From: Emticicia fluvialis
GTDB lineage: Bacteria > Bacteroidota > Bacteroidia > Cytophagales > Spirosomataceae
Reading direction: 5' to 3'
DNA: 64,000 bases
Assembly (NCBI RefSeq): GCF_024793945.1
Contig: NZ_JANUSD010000003.1
Coordinates: forward strand, 248,001-312,000
Made by a program: the position numbers and the translations under genes. Shown piece by piece: positions 25,956 through 35,199 of the stretch (the stretch's first letter is position 1; each line of letters starts with the position of its first letter). Below the pieces are notes generated by a model, which was not told the DNA's origin, did not search any database, and saw only the letters and a program-made list of their open reading frames with translations.

Positions 25956-28136
25956 TTACTCGCCGGGATGATACGTTTTTTCGGCGTGTTTCAACACATC
26001 TTCTTTATAAAAAAGAACATCTTTAAACTGGCCTTTGGTGTACATTTCGGCCTGGTCTTTAAAATGGGCCGACGCCGGGTCTCCGCTTTGTCCACCGGCC
26101 AGCAATGATCTGGCCTTAATTCTTGGCCCGAACTCAACTGCACAAATAAAGCTGTTACCGCTGATACCGTATCTCTTTTGCGTACCCGGATAAACACGGC
26201 TGTTATAAGAAGGCAACATTCCCCACAGGGCAGAGGCATAACCCATTGGCAGGCTGGGTTGCGCATCATCATATTTCCCCTGAATATCGCCCGTCAGGCG
26301 TTGAAAACGGTTTATGTCTCCCCAGGGTTTTTGCCAGGTACCAAATCTTTTCTGTAAATCGGCCAGGGTTTGGGCAAAAGGTATCACCAGCTGGTCGGCA
26401 GTGGCTACTTCGGCAAACTTTTTAGTGCGTGTAACCTGGTCGTCTTCGCCCTGGTCGATATAAATTTTCTGTATGGCCCCGTTTAATCGCTGCGCCCATT
26501 CAATAGCCCATGTGGTTGGTACAGAGCTGGTTGCTGTGCGGTAATCCCATTTTTTAAGCAAAGCAATGGGTTCTGCCAGTTGGCTATATAAAGAATCAGC
26601 GGGCTTTACATTCGTTTCAAATGACTTAACCAGTGCTGGCACCAGCACTTCAAAAGCAGAAAGGTAGTTATCGTACCCGGCTTCAATCATTTTATCAACC
26701 GTAAAATGATTGCCCTTACTTAACACACGGGCGGCATTTACCCCTCTGAAATTCTCGCCGTCAGGCGCCATGTAAGGCGGGTAAGCGGCTTTATCGGGGC
26801 TATTTACACCAGCCACAGTAAAAGGCGTTGAGTTGCAGTTCTGCAACCAGCCATTTGCAGGGTTATACAAATGAACGGTTTCGCTTACAGCGTGCAGGCC
26901 TTTCCATTCTGTGGCGCTGGTGCTGCCGTCAACGGGTTTAGCCCAGTTAAGTCTGGGGTCTCTTACTGGCACGTAGTTGCCATGCCAATAGGCAATGTTG
27001 CCTTTGTTATCGGCAAATACGGTATTGTTTGAGGTATTGGCTTTTAAATCCATCACCTTTTTGTAATCTTCCAGCCCTTTTGCTTTGGTGCGCTGCCAGC
27101 TTTGCACCAGGCTAAGCATAGAGCGGTTATAAGACCGCAGGCTCAGCCACTGGTCGTTGCGTTTGGCAATAACCGGCCCATGATGCGTGGCATAAGTGGT
27201 GAATGTGCGGCTTAATAACTGGCCGTCTTTCTGGTATTTGATGGTAATTTTCTTTTCTGAAACCGGCTTTAACCGGCCATTGTATTGATAAAAATACAGG
27301 TTCCCTTTTTGGGTGATTTTCTCGGCATATAAGTCTGACACATCTACTGCACTTGAAGTGTGCATCCACCCGCAATACGGATTAAAGCCCTGATACACAA
27401 AAAACTGCCCCCAGGTTACAGCGCCGTAAACGTTCAGGCCCTCTTCGCTTACCACGTGCACCTCCGGGCGGAAATAGAATGTTACGTGCGGGTTGATATA
27501 CAAAATGGCATTGCCCGAAGCCGTTTTTGATGGCCCAACGGCAAAACCATTAGAGCCCGTCTGGTTCTCGGGGTCTTTGGGGGCATCCAGATAGGTAACT
27601 TTATCGCCCGAGTAAAAATTCTTTAGTTCGGCTATGGTGGCATCAGCCGTGCTAATGGCGCCAATGCTGCCGTCTGTCCAAAGTAGTGTATACCAGGGCT
27701 TAAAGCGAGTAAGCATGGCTGGTTTTACCTGCGGGTGTTTGTGCAGGTAATAATTAATGCCGTCGGCATAGGCATTCATCAGTTTTTTCAGCCAGGGCGC
27801 TGCCTTGTTGTAGTCGGCAATGGCTTCGGTGGTGTCTATCAGTAGTTTTATCTGTAAGTCGTTGTATAATTCGCTTTCGCCTTTCAGTTCGGCCATTCTG
27901 CCCAGTTTTTCAATGTAGTTCATTTCAACCCTTTTGAAATCGTCTTCGCATTGGGCATACAACAAACCAAACACCACGTCGGCATCGGTTTTGCCATAAA
28001 TGTGCGGTATCCCCCAGTTATCGCGTATGATGGTAACTCTTTTGGCCTGCTGTTCAAAACGGTTGATTTCGGCAGACGAAAACCGCTGGGCAAATAATGA
28101 AACCGGCAAAAGAAGTAGGAGAAGAAGACGATTCAT
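25956..28136 (-). CDS. penicillin acylase family (Ntn) amidohydrolase
   Basis: A 726-residue secreted Ntn hydrolase made as a single precursor (signal MNRLLLLLLLPVSLFAQ). Residues about 22-190 give the alpha subunit (VTIIRDNWGIPHIYGKTDAD). The autocleavage site is QTGSNGFAVGPSKTASG, making Ser195 the N-terminal nucleophile of the beta subunit. The oxyanion region and active-site Asn are expected in the following segments (LYINPHVTF). Members deacylate beta-lactams, N-acyl-homoserine lactones or other acyl amides; specificity cannot be predicted. It is monocistronic, with its own terminator. Confidence 0.92.
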   Translation of the reverse strand: MNRLLLLLLLPVSLFAQRFSSAEINRFEQQAKRVTIIRDNWGIPHIYGKTDADVVFGLLYAQCEDDFKRVEMNYIEKLGRMAELKGESELYNDLQIKLLIDTTEAIADYNKAAPWLKKLMNAYADGINYYLHKHPQVKPAMLTRFKPWYTLLWTDGSIGAISTADATIAELKNFYSGDKVTYLDAPKDPENQTGSNGFAVGPSKTASGNAILYINPHVTFYFRPEVHVVSEEGLNVYGAVTWGQFFVYQGFNPYCGWMHTSSAVDVSDLYAEKITQKGNLYFYQYNGRLKPVSEKKITIKYQKDGQLLSRTFTTYATHHGPVIAKRNDQWLSLRSYNRSMLSLVQSWQRTKAKGLEDYKKVMDLKANTSNNTVFADNKGNIAYWHGNYVPVRDPRLNWAKPVDGSTSATEWKGLHAVSETVHLYNPANGWLQNCNSTPFTVAGVNSPDKAAYPPYMAPDGENFRGVNAARVLSKGNHFTVDKMIEAGYDNYLSAFEVLVPALVKSFETNVKPADSLYSQLAEPIALLKKWDYRTATSSVPTTWAIEWAQRLNGAIQKIYIDQGEDDQVTRTKKFAEVATADQLVIPFAQTLADLQKRFGTWQKPWGDINRFQRLTGDIQGKYDDAQPSLPMGYASALWGMLPSYNSRVYPGTQKRYGISGNSFICAVEFGPRIKARSLLAGGQSGDPASAHFKDQAEMYTKGQFKDVLFYKEDVLKHAEKTYHPGE

Positions 28137-28173
28137 AAGGAATAGTTTGTTTAGATGATTCTACCTCCGAAAA

Positions 28174-28188
28174 TAGATAAATTATCTA
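28174..28188. promoter_or_regulatory. 15-bp palindrome upstream of acylase gene
   Basis: TAGATAA-A-TTATCTA at 28174-28188 lies 38-52 bp upstream of the acylase start (28136), where an operator or promoter element would sit. AT-rich symmetry could also arise by chance. Confidence 0.35.
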
Positions 28189-28347
28189 AGCAAGTCAATC
28201 GCACAGAAGGAATATAGACGAACGAGGGGGATTTTGAGAGTTGAAGCAATCAGAATAAAAACAAAATCTTTAGGCATAACTTCGGTTTAACATTTTTTAT
28301 ACCTTAATTTATAACATTTGCCAAAACTCTTTTTTGAATTCAGTAAT

Positions 28348-29382
28348 ATGGAAAATATCCAAGAAAATTTTTCTGATTTTCTATTCTATACAAGTACTAA
28401 AGGAAACATAAAAATACAAGTCATTGTAGGTAACGAAACCGTTTGGTTATCGCAGAAAAATATGGCTGAAATTTTTAATGTTGAAGTTCCTACTATTAAT
28501 TATCATCTTAAAGAAATTTATAAATCTGAAGAATTAGACCAGCAATCAACTATTAGAAAAATTCTAATAGTTCAAAACGAAGGGTCGAGAAACGTAAAAA
28601 GAGAAATAGAGTTTTACAATCTTGATGCAATTATTTCTGTTGGGTATCGGGTTAATTCGCAGGAAGCAACACAATTTCGAATTTGGGCTACTTCAATTTT
28701 AAAAGAGTTTCTCATTAAAGGATTTACAATTAATGATGAACGATTAAAACAAGGACAAAGCTATTTTGAAAGTGACTATTTCGAAGAGTTACTGGAGAGG
28801 ATTCGTGAAATCAGAGCCTCTGAAAGAAGGTTCTACCAAAAAATCACGGATATATATGCTCAGTGTAGCATTGATTATAACTCAAATGCTGAAACAACGA
28901 AAAATTTCTATGCAACTGTTCAGAATAAATTGGAATGGGCGATTATAGGTAAAACTGCTTCAGAAATTATAATTGAAAGAGCCTCAGCATCTAAACCATA
29001 CATGGGGCTTACCTCTTGGAAAAATGAATCCAGAGGGGGCAAAATTTTAAAATCTGATGTAACCATAGCCAAGAACTATTTATCAGAAGAAGAAATTAAG
29101 GAATTAAACAGAATTGTTAATATGTATCTGGACTACGCTGAATTACAGGCAAGCCGAAAAAAACCAATGAAAATGAAAGACTGGATAGAACGTCTTGATT
29201 CTTTTCTCAGTTTTAATGAATATGAAGTTCTGAAAGATTCGGGAAAAGTTTCTCATGAAATGGCTAAAAGCTTTGCTGAAGAAGAATATTCGAAATTCAG
29301 AATTGTTCAAGATCAAAATTTTGTATCTGACTTTGACAAACATTTGCTTAAACAAATTGGGAAATTGAAAAAAGAAGATTAG
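28348..29382 (+). CDS. RhuM family protein
   Basis: A 344-residue protein of the RhuM (virulence RhuM) family. The ATG at 28348 is chosen over a TTG at 28318. Diagnostic segments are the N-terminal HTH-like WLSQKNMAEIFNVEVPTINYH, YKSEEL, KREIEFYNLDAIISVGYRVNS, FRIWATSILKEFL and KGFTINDERL; the C-terminal half is helical. Family members are found in genomic islands and near restriction-modification and toxin genes; biochemical function is unknown. Its base composition is markedly more AT-rich than both neighbours and it stands alone, so recent acquisition is likely. Confidence 0.9.
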   Translation: MENIQENFSDFLFYTSTKGNIKIQVIVGNETVWLSQKNMAEIFNVEVPTINYHLKEIYKSEELDQQSTIRKILIVQNEGSRNVKREIEFYNLDAIISVGYRVNSQEATQFRIWATSILKEFLIKGFTINDERLKQGQSYFESDYFEELLERIREIRASERRFYQKITDIYAQCSIDYNSNAETTKNFYATVQNKLEWAIIGKTASEIIIERASASKPYMGLTSWKNESRGGKILKSDVTIAKNYLSEEEIKELNRIVNMYLDYAELQASRKKPMKMKDWIERLDSFLSFNEYEVLKDSGKVSHEMAKSFAEEEYSKFRIVQDQNFVSDFDKHLLKQIGKLKKED

Positions 29383-29430
29383 CCCAATTCCACCTAAACA
29401 AATATTCTGACTATTTCCCTAAATTTTGTA

Positions 29431-29547
29431 GAAGACGCACTGCGTGCGTCTTCAGGGGTATATCTATTCAATAGAATTATTTATAAGAATAAGTATATAA
29501 AATCGTAAATAACCAAATTATACGATAAGCCGCAAGCATTGCGGCTT
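29431..29547. repeat. two perfect hairpins downstream of RhuM
   Basis: First hairpin: GAAGACGCAC (29431-29440) pairs with 29444-29453 around TGC. Second: AAGCCGCA (29527-29534) pairs with TGCGGCTT (29540-29547) around AGCAT. Neither is followed by a long T-run. They may act in RNA 3' end formation for rhuM or be remnants of a palindromic repeat family. Confidence 0.5.
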
Positions 29548-29585
29548 TACCAAAATCGTCAATTTACCTATAATGTTAAAAAAAA

Positions 29586-29626
29586 CCGTCAGAATGATAC
29601 ATTAAAAGTATATATCACTCTGACGG
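29586..29626 (-). terminator. intrinsic terminator of phospholipase gene
   Basis: A 14-bp stem with one mismatch pairs 29586-29599 and 29613-29626. On the minus strand it is followed by a run of T residues (A-run 29579-29585). It starts 28 bp past the stop of the gene ending at 29654. Confidence 0.85.
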
Positions 29627-29653
29627 AACCAAAAATAAATTTTGCATTTTCTC

Positions 29654-32224
29654 TTACACCACCCCACCCATTGCAGGGTCGGTAAAGCTGGCTTTTCCGT
29701 TTTCTACGTGGCCGGCATAGCGTTTTTCAAATGAGGTGTTACCTTTTATTTTCACGCTGAAATCGTACCAGTTATGATTTTTGGCCAGGTCAAGCACGAT
29801 GGTAGCACCTGCACCCGCAGCCACAGTTTTGCTATGATTCCCTCTTTTATATGACTGGTCGACAACCTCAATTGTTACTGTCTGAGCGCTGTTGTTCCTG
29901 ATTTTCAATTCTACATTGCCCGTCAGTTTTTTAAGGCTGCCTTTTACACGCTGGTACTCACAGTTTATCTGCACTTCCGGGTCCTGGGCGTTGCCTTTAA
30001 ACTCGCGCATGTAGCCGTTTGGCCCGTAGGCAATGAGGTGATACTGCTCGTTTTCAAAGTCTTCTAATAACCACTGGTCGGCCAGTTTGTCGCCCGCTTT
30101 CAATGCGTAGTTCCAGGTTCTTACACTTTCAAAGCCTGTAATGCGGTTGCTGGCATCGCGCACGGCATATTTGCCCGGAGCGTAGACAATAAACGGTGCG
30201 CCGTCTGTCTTTTTACCAAATACTTCATCAGAGGCATGCAGGTCAATTGCAAATGCTTTTTTATCGGCATTCAGCTTGCCTTCGGCATATAACTGATACG
30301 GAATAGGCATGGCTTTTCTGATACCCGGCTCTTGCTTTGGCAAAATTCCCAGGTCTTTGCCTTCGTTCAATTGGGCTATTTCATCACTGTTCAGCTCCTT
30401 AAAGTTAGACGGCAGCTTTTTAAATTTAGCATTATAAACCGTTTTGATGAACGGTTCTTTCTGTACAAAGGCCGGTAACTGTATTTTTTCGCCGTTGTAT
30501 GGCTCAAAAGACGAGGTCAGGTCGCCACAAACGGTTCTGCGCCATTGGCTTATGTTGGTTTCTGTTATTTCTTTTCCGGTTTTATGTTTCAGAAATTTCT
30601 CCAGAAACTGTAGCACCGACGTGTGGTCAAACACTTCCGAACACACATTACCCCCGCGGCTCCAAGGCGAGGCTATCACCATTGGCACCCGGAAACCCAA
30701 ACCAATCGGGCTGGCGCGCGAGTCGCGCTCGGGGTTGGCACGTTTGCGTTTCAGCTCCTGAGCCAGACTTACCTGTTCCACCCCGGCATCAATACCGGCT
30801 GAAACTTTACCTGTACCGGGTTTATGCGGATTCGGCGGTACAAAAGGCGGCACGTGGTCAAAATACCCGTCGTTTTCGTCATACGTTAATATGAAAACGG
30901 TTTTCTTCCAGACCTCCGGATTTTTGGTAAGAATCTCCATCACCTCTGATAGATACCAGGCGCCAAACCAGGGTGCACCCGGGTGGTCTGAGAATTTCTC
31001 AGGCGCTACTATCCACGACACCGTAGGTAGTTTTCCGGTATTTACATCTTCTCTGAACTGATGCAATACATCTCCCTTGGGTACCTGCAGTTTGCGCTGC
31101 ACGCCGTTGTCTTCATACTCAAGGGTTGTCAGTTTATGGTAATCTGGGTCTTTACGATTATTGGTAAAGGCTTTTTTATGGATATTTTTATGGAACTCTG
31201 ACAGTTTTTCGAAATTCTCAGGCTTAAATTCTTCCAGGTCATTGAGAGCTATTGCCAGATACGCTTCTTTCTGCGCCAATTCTTTTTTAGCGGCGTTGTA
31301 TTCATTGCCTCCGGCGCTTAGCCCTGCTATTTTGGTTTTCAGGGCTTCAATCATACCGGGTAATTCTTTCGCTACTTTTTGCAGATACTGGCGGTACTCG
31401 GGCGAGAATTTTACATGATACTGCTCAAACCACTCAATAGGGTTATCGGTAAAATTGGCCAGCCATGAGTCTTCTTCACCCTCAAAACCGGTGTCAATGC
31501 TTAGTTCGTTCTGGTAAATTTTCCACGATACATTGTTTTCTTCAAGCCGCTCTGGGAAGGTTTTCCATTTTGCCCATCTGTCATAATCAACGTCTTCGTT
31601 TTTTACATTAGCCTTTGCGTTTTCGTTTTGCTCTTCTCTGATGGTTCCCGTCCATAAGTACAGCCGGTTTGGTGTAGTACCCGTAAGCGACGAGCAGAAG
31701 TTCTGGTCACAAACGGTAAAGGCATCGGCCAGGGCATAATAAAACGGGATATCCTCGCGGTTATAATACCCCATTGTAAGTGGCATTTTCTTGAAGTCTT
31801 TGTTGCCCGACTGTTTCACATCCAGCCATTTATCGTACTTACCTTCGTTGCGGGCATCAACCTGGTTTTCCCAGGAGTGCGGTAAAGAGCTCATCCAGGT
31901 AGCTTTGGTATCTTTCAGGTCTAGTCTGAACGGCGCAAAGGTCTGCCCTGCTGAATTGGGCTGCAACCATACTTTATTTTTATTGGGCAGGGTTATGGCA
32001 CGAGGGTCATTAAAGCCACGCACGCCCTGAAGTGTACCGTATGAGTGGTCGAAAGAGCGGTTTTCCTGCATCAGAATCACAACGTGTTCGGCATCTAAAT
32101 AGGTGCTTCCTGTTTTGGGGTCAATGGCCAGAGCTTTTTGTATAACCGGGGGCAACATACCTGCCAGACCCGTACCGCTGGCCAGAACGGCTGCTTTCTG
32201 AATAAATTCTCTTCTGGTTTCCAT
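29654..32224 (-). CDS. phosphocholine-specific phospholipase C
   Basis: An 856-residue Tat-exported phospholipase C of the non-haemolytic, phosphocholine-specific type. The N-terminus TRREFIQKAAVLASG is a twin-arginine signal. The phosphoesterase domain (about 45-590) opens with HVVILMQENRSFDHSYGTLQ and contains FCSSLTGTTPNR (Thr region), LTYDENDGYFDHVPPF and GFRVPMVIASPWSRGG. Two C-terminal DUF756-type beta domains follow (AYGPNGYMREFKG; KNHNWYDFSVKIKG ... YAGHVENGKASFTDP). It cleaves phosphatidylcholine-type lipids outside the cytoplasm, perhaps for phosphate or lipid scavenging. It is flanked by unrelated genes, with its own terminator. Confidence 0.94.
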   Translation of the reverse strand: METRREFIQKAAVLASGTGLAGMLPPVIQKALAIDPKTGSTYLDAEHVVILMQENRSFDHSYGTLQGVRGFNDPRAITLPNKNKVWLQPNSAGQTFAPFRLDLKDTKATWMSSLPHSWENQVDARNEGKYDKWLDVKQSGNKDFKKMPLTMGYYNREDIPFYYALADAFTVCDQNFCSSLTGTTPNRLYLWTGTIREEQNENAKANVKNEDVDYDRWAKWKTFPERLEENNVSWKIYQNELSIDTGFEGEEDSWLANFTDNPIEWFEQYHVKFSPEYRQYLQKVAKELPGMIEALKTKIAGLSAGGNEYNAAKKELAQKEAYLAIALNDLEEFKPENFEKLSEFHKNIHKKAFTNNRKDPDYHKLTTLEYEDNGVQRKLQVPKGDVLHQFREDVNTGKLPTVSWIVAPEKFSDHPGAPWFGAWYLSEVMEILTKNPEVWKKTVFILTYDENDGYFDHVPPFVPPNPHKPGTGKVSAGIDAGVEQVSLAQELKRKRANPERDSRASPIGLGFRVPMVIASPWSRGGNVCSEVFDHTSVLQFLEKFLKHKTGKEITETNISQWRRTVCGDLTSSFEPYNGEKIQLPAFVQKEPFIKTVYNAKFKKLPSNFKELNSDEIAQLNEGKDLGILPKQEPGIRKAMPIPYQLYAEGKLNADKKAFAIDLHASDEVFGKKTDGAPFIVYAPGKYAVRDASNRITGFESVRTWNYALKAGDKLADQWLLEDFENEQYHLIAYGPNGYMREFKGNAQDPEVQINCEYQRVKGSLKKLTGNVELKIRNNSAQTVTIEVVDQSYKRGNHSKTVAAGAGATIVLDLAKNHNWYDFSVKIKGNTSFEKRYAGHVENGKASFTDPAMGGVV

Positions 32225-32411
32225 ATAGGCTTTAGAAGTGTTAGGGTGAGTTTAGTAAAAAATCCGGTTGTAAATATACGCCTAATAAGTGCTTTCCGGC
32301 CAGGCAGGGGGCAATTATTAACAATATCTTTACCTCAGTTACTATTACTTTATAATGCGGTAGATGGACTACTCCGCGTGCTGTAATCGGCGTTGGCTTT
32401 CATGGCTGTTT

Positions 32412-33503
32412 TCAGGCAATACCTTTCATTACCAGCTCAAAAATATAAAATTCGCCGGTTATGTTTTTGCGCAAAGCGGTGCTAATTACCTTTATCATGG
32501 TCTGAACCGAGGCAGTTGAAAACAGCACTTTTGAGGTCTGCAATAAATGCGTGTTAAAGCGGCTCAGGTCTTTTTGCTCAAACATGGTTTCGTAAATACA
32601 ATGGTAGGTAAGCAAATGATATCTGGCGTCGCGGTGGTCATAAACCACTATCGGGTTGGCAGTGCTGATACCAAAGCAGAACAAAAACACGGGGAAATCG
32701 AAAAGCCGAAGGCCATTAAGGGTGTTGATTAAATCGGCATCAAAAAACTCATAATACTGAAATGCACTATTGACAGACTCTTGCGACAGCGCCAATTGGA
32801 GTTCGTGCAGTTTTTGCTTCATGATGTCCAGCGGTATGGCATCATAACTGAATTGCTCTATGGGCAGCCATTGTTCGGTGGCCTGATCCATGAATTCGAG
32901 ATTGTCTTTTGATAAGCCCAGCTTGTAATCAAACAACGGATAACCGGGGGCAAAATAACCCAGATAAAAATATTGTAGCCCATGCCTTTTCGAAAATTCC
33001 ATTTTCAGAAACATCAGGTATTTACCCAGGCTATGCTTTTTGTATTCGGGGTCGTAAAAACACGAAATCCCCGCCGATGTTTTCTCGCCCAGGTCAAAAA
33101 AACCACAGGCTATCAGCTTTGAATCATCATAAATGCAAATCTCTAGGGTTTCATAGATGTCATTATCGCCGTAGCCGAAAAGTAACTGTTGCAGGTTGGG
33201 GGCGGTGTCAAAAGCTACGTGGCTCTGATACCGGGCAAAGAGGTCTTCTTTGGTTTCGTCAATAAAGGCCTCACGTATAATTACATTGAATCCGGAGTTA
33301 AGTTTCCTGAGTTTTTTTTGAGTAGATGATTCACTGAAAGAGCGAAGGTTGATTCTTAGCCAGATAGCACTATAGATAATATCTTTAAATTTCAGAAAAC
33401 TGGTGGTAAAGATAGCCTGCCCCATTCTGAACCAACCGTCTTCCAGATGTGCATCCAGGTCTGCGGGTTCTAATGATGGCGGGTAATATAATTCTGCTAA
33501 CAT
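32412..33503 (-). CDS. arginyl/leucyl-tRNA-protein transferase-like (GNAT fold)
   Basis: A 363-residue protein; the ATG at 33503 is chosen because the upstream 17 codons look non-coding. The N-terminal ~210 residues resemble the ATE1/Bpt-type aminoacyl-tRNA-protein transferase fold: RMGQAIFTTSFLKF, LFARYQSHVAFD, LIACGFFDLGEKTSAGISCF, YKKHSLGKYLMFLKMEF and YFYLGYFAPGYPLFDYKLGL. The Cys-rich N-terminal cluster of classical ATE is absent, and the C-terminal ~150 residues are unassigned. It could modify protein N-termini or be a GNAT relative with another acceptor. Transcribed alone. Confidence 0.68.
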   Translation of the reverse strand: MLAELYYPPSLEPADLDAHLEDGWFRMGQAIFTTSFLKFKDIIYSAIWLRINLRSFSESSTQKKLRKLNSGFNVIIREAFIDETKEDLFARYQSHVAFDTAPNLQQLLFGYGDNDIYETLEICIYDDSKLIACGFFDLGEKTSAGISCFYDPEYKKHSLGKYLMFLKMEFSKRHGLQYFYLGYFAPGYPLFDYKLGLSKDNLEFMDQATEQWLPIEQFSYDAIPLDIMKQKLHELQLALSQESVNSAFQYYEFFDADLINTLNGLRLFDFPVFLFCFGISTANPIVVYDHRDARYHLLTYHCIYETMFEQKDLSRFNTHLLQTSKVLFSTASVQTMIKVISTALRKNITGEFYIFELVMKGIA

Positions 33504-33721
33504 GGGCTGTAATACTTTCTGACCGAAAACTAAGCATAAAGCCAAAGATTTCAAACCCGGTAAACGTATTTTTAATGCTTGCTAAACGGTTTTTTGCTAT
33601 TGCCAGGCGTAAATGGTTAAGAATCAGACACTCGGCTGTGCCGTGCAAAGTAGCCCGCCCACAACAGTTTGAAAATAAATATTTGTTACTTTTGCCTTTA
33701 ACTATTAAAATCGGCAGCCGT

Positions 33722-33769
33722 ATGAGTTTTACAGCAACAATAACCAGATTAAAAAAGGCAATAATATGA
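33722..33769 (+). CDS. possible 15-codon leader peptide of the GT4 gene
   Basis: ATG at 33722 opens MSFTATITRLKKAII, and its TGA overlaps the glycosyltransferase start as ATGA at 33766-33769. The frame stays open far upstream, so this could be the tail of a chance frame. The 4-base overlap would allow translational coupling. No amino-acid run typical of attenuators is seen. Confidence 0.3.
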   Translation: MSFTATITRLKKAII

Positions 33770-34878
33770 TAAGAATACTACACGTAATAGGTGGAATGGA
33801 CAGAGCTGGTGCAGAAACGATGGTAATGAATATTTACAGAAATATAGACCGAACCAGAATACAGTTTGATTTTATTTACTTTAAAGCAAAAGCCTGTGAT
33901 TATGATGAAGAAATACTAAGCCTGGGTGGTAAAATTTTTAGGATTGTGGAGGGGAATAGTTTTAAGCGCATTTACAGCTTATTCCGGTTTCTTAAGCACA
34001 ATTCACAATATCAGGTAATTCATGCGCATACGCTGCTTAATATCGGATTTTGTTTTCTGGCAGCCAATCTTGCCGGTGTGCCAATCAGAATTGCTCATTC
34101 GCACAGTATTACTAATGCATCAGATAATTCTCTGGCCAACAGAATTTATCAGCAATTATCCATTTTTCTAATCAAAAAGTATTCAACAAACGCGATTGCT
34201 TGTAGTACTGAAGCCGCAGAATTTTTATTTCCTGAAAACAAAAAAGCTCTTGTTCTATATAACTCTATCGATATAGACCAGTACTTTGAAACCGGTAAAA
34301 CCCATAAAGATTTTTTGCGTGAAACATTTCTACCAGGTAGTAATAGTAGAATATATGTTCAAATTGGCAGACTTGAGAATGTTAAAAATCACGCGTTTTC
34401 TTTACAGATAATGTATGTTCTAAAAAACAAAAAAATCGATTTCCATTTCTTTATTATAGGCCAGGGTACCTTAGACTCATTTATTAGAAACGAGGTTTCA
34501 AGGCTCGGGCTGTCTGGTAACGTAACTATGCTTGGGATAAGAGATGATGTACCACAACTAATGGCCGGTGCCGATGTAATGCTAATGCCCTCTTTGTATG
34601 AAGGATTGCCTATGGTGCTGATTGAAAGCCAGTGTATAGGTTTGCCAGCCCTTATTTCTGATAATGTACCAGCCGATGTAGACATGGGTGTCTCTCTGGT
34701 TAAAAAACTAAGCTTGAGTGACACCCCTGAGGAATGGGCGGAAGTTCTTTTTAATATTAAAAGAGAAGCCCCGAAACAACAAAGCATTGAAATACTGCGC
34801 AGCAAAGGCCTTGATATACAAGATGCCGCTAGAATTTATACTGATTTGTATCTTCAAAAAATAAACACTGCCAACTAG
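33766..34878 (+). CDS. GT4-type glycosyltransferase
   Basis: A 370-residue GT-B retaining glycosyltransferase of the EpsF/capsule kind. The N-terminal domain opens with ILHVIGGMDRAGAETMVMNI. The C-terminal nucleotide-sugar domain carries YVQIGRLENVKNH, IIGQGTL and the E-x7-E motif in LMPSLYEGLPMVLIESQ. It is AT-rich relative to its neighbours, as is common for exopolysaccharide genes, and no other polysaccharide gene is adjacent, so it may have been imported singly. It transfers a sugar from an NDP donor to a surface glycan; donor and acceptor are unknown. Confidence 0.9.
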   Translation: MIRILHVIGGMDRAGAETMVMNIYRNIDRTRIQFDFIYFKAKACDYDEEILSLGGKIFRIVEGNSFKRIYSLFRFLKHNSQYQVIHAHTLLNIGFCFLAANLAGVPIRIAHSHSITNASDNSLANRIYQQLSIFLIKKYSTNAIACSTEAAEFLFPENKKALVLYNSIDIDQYFETGKTHKDFLRETFLPGSNSRIYVQIGRLENVKNHAFSLQIMYVLKNKKIDFHFFIIGQGTLDSFIRNEVSRLGLSGNVTMLGIRDDVPQLMAGADVMLMPSLYEGLPMVLIESQCIGLPALISDNVPADVDMGVSLVKKLSLSDTPEEWAEVLFNIKREAPKQQSIEILRSKGLDIQDAARIYTDLYLQKINTAN

Positions 34879-34933
34879 CCAATTCGGTTACGCCCCATTA
34901 TAAGGTTATTTAAAAAAATTAAAAATAATTTGC

Positions 34934-34975
34934 GAAACCAATTAGTTGCACATAAATTTGCAACCGTTCGGTTTC
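34934..34975 (+). promoter_or_regulatory. 42-bp nested dyad operator over a TAnnTTTG promoter
   Basis: Two nested inverted repeats share one centre: GAAACC-N5-GTTGCA-N8-TGCAAC-N5-GGTTTC. Inside it TAAATTTG (34953-34960) fits the Bacteroidota -7 element, with TTG at 34930-34932, 20 bp upstream. A repressor bound here would block RNA polymerase. The arrangement resembles operators of ArsR-type regulators that precede AHSA1/SRPBCC genes in this phylum, but no ArsR gene lies between it and the AHSA1 fusion. The following 224 bp (34976-35199) hold only a doubtful 72-codon frame. Confidence 0.7.
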
Positions 34976-35199
34976 GTACATAACTTTGAATCTGAAAAAG
35001 CGCTTAGAATTTGTCTTCTGTTTTTTTCTAGTATCCTGATAACGGTTATAGCGCATACGCAGCTAAAAAAGAGCTTAATTGAAATGGCCACAGAAAAGGC
35101 GGTGAGATTTGTAAAATTAGAATTACAGAAAAAAACGCAACAGATAAATGAAAAAACAACTTGAAAAGATATTTTTAACCATACAAAATTTGAAGAATA

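Noticed and set aside
29431..29453. Perfect hairpin as a single-unit CRISPR-like repeat
   Set aside because: Only one copy is present in the window and there are no spacers or cas genes.
33504..33765. TACTTTTG near 33690 as a promoter for the GT4 gene
   Set aside because: The nearest TTG upstream gives a spacer of about 15, not 19-20, so I do not call it.
34946..35164. 72-codon frame between the dyad operator and the AHSA1-VOC gene
   Set aside because: It starts inside the operator dyad, has no recognisable domain, and its composition is not convincingly coding. I could not read it as an ArsR remnant in any frame.
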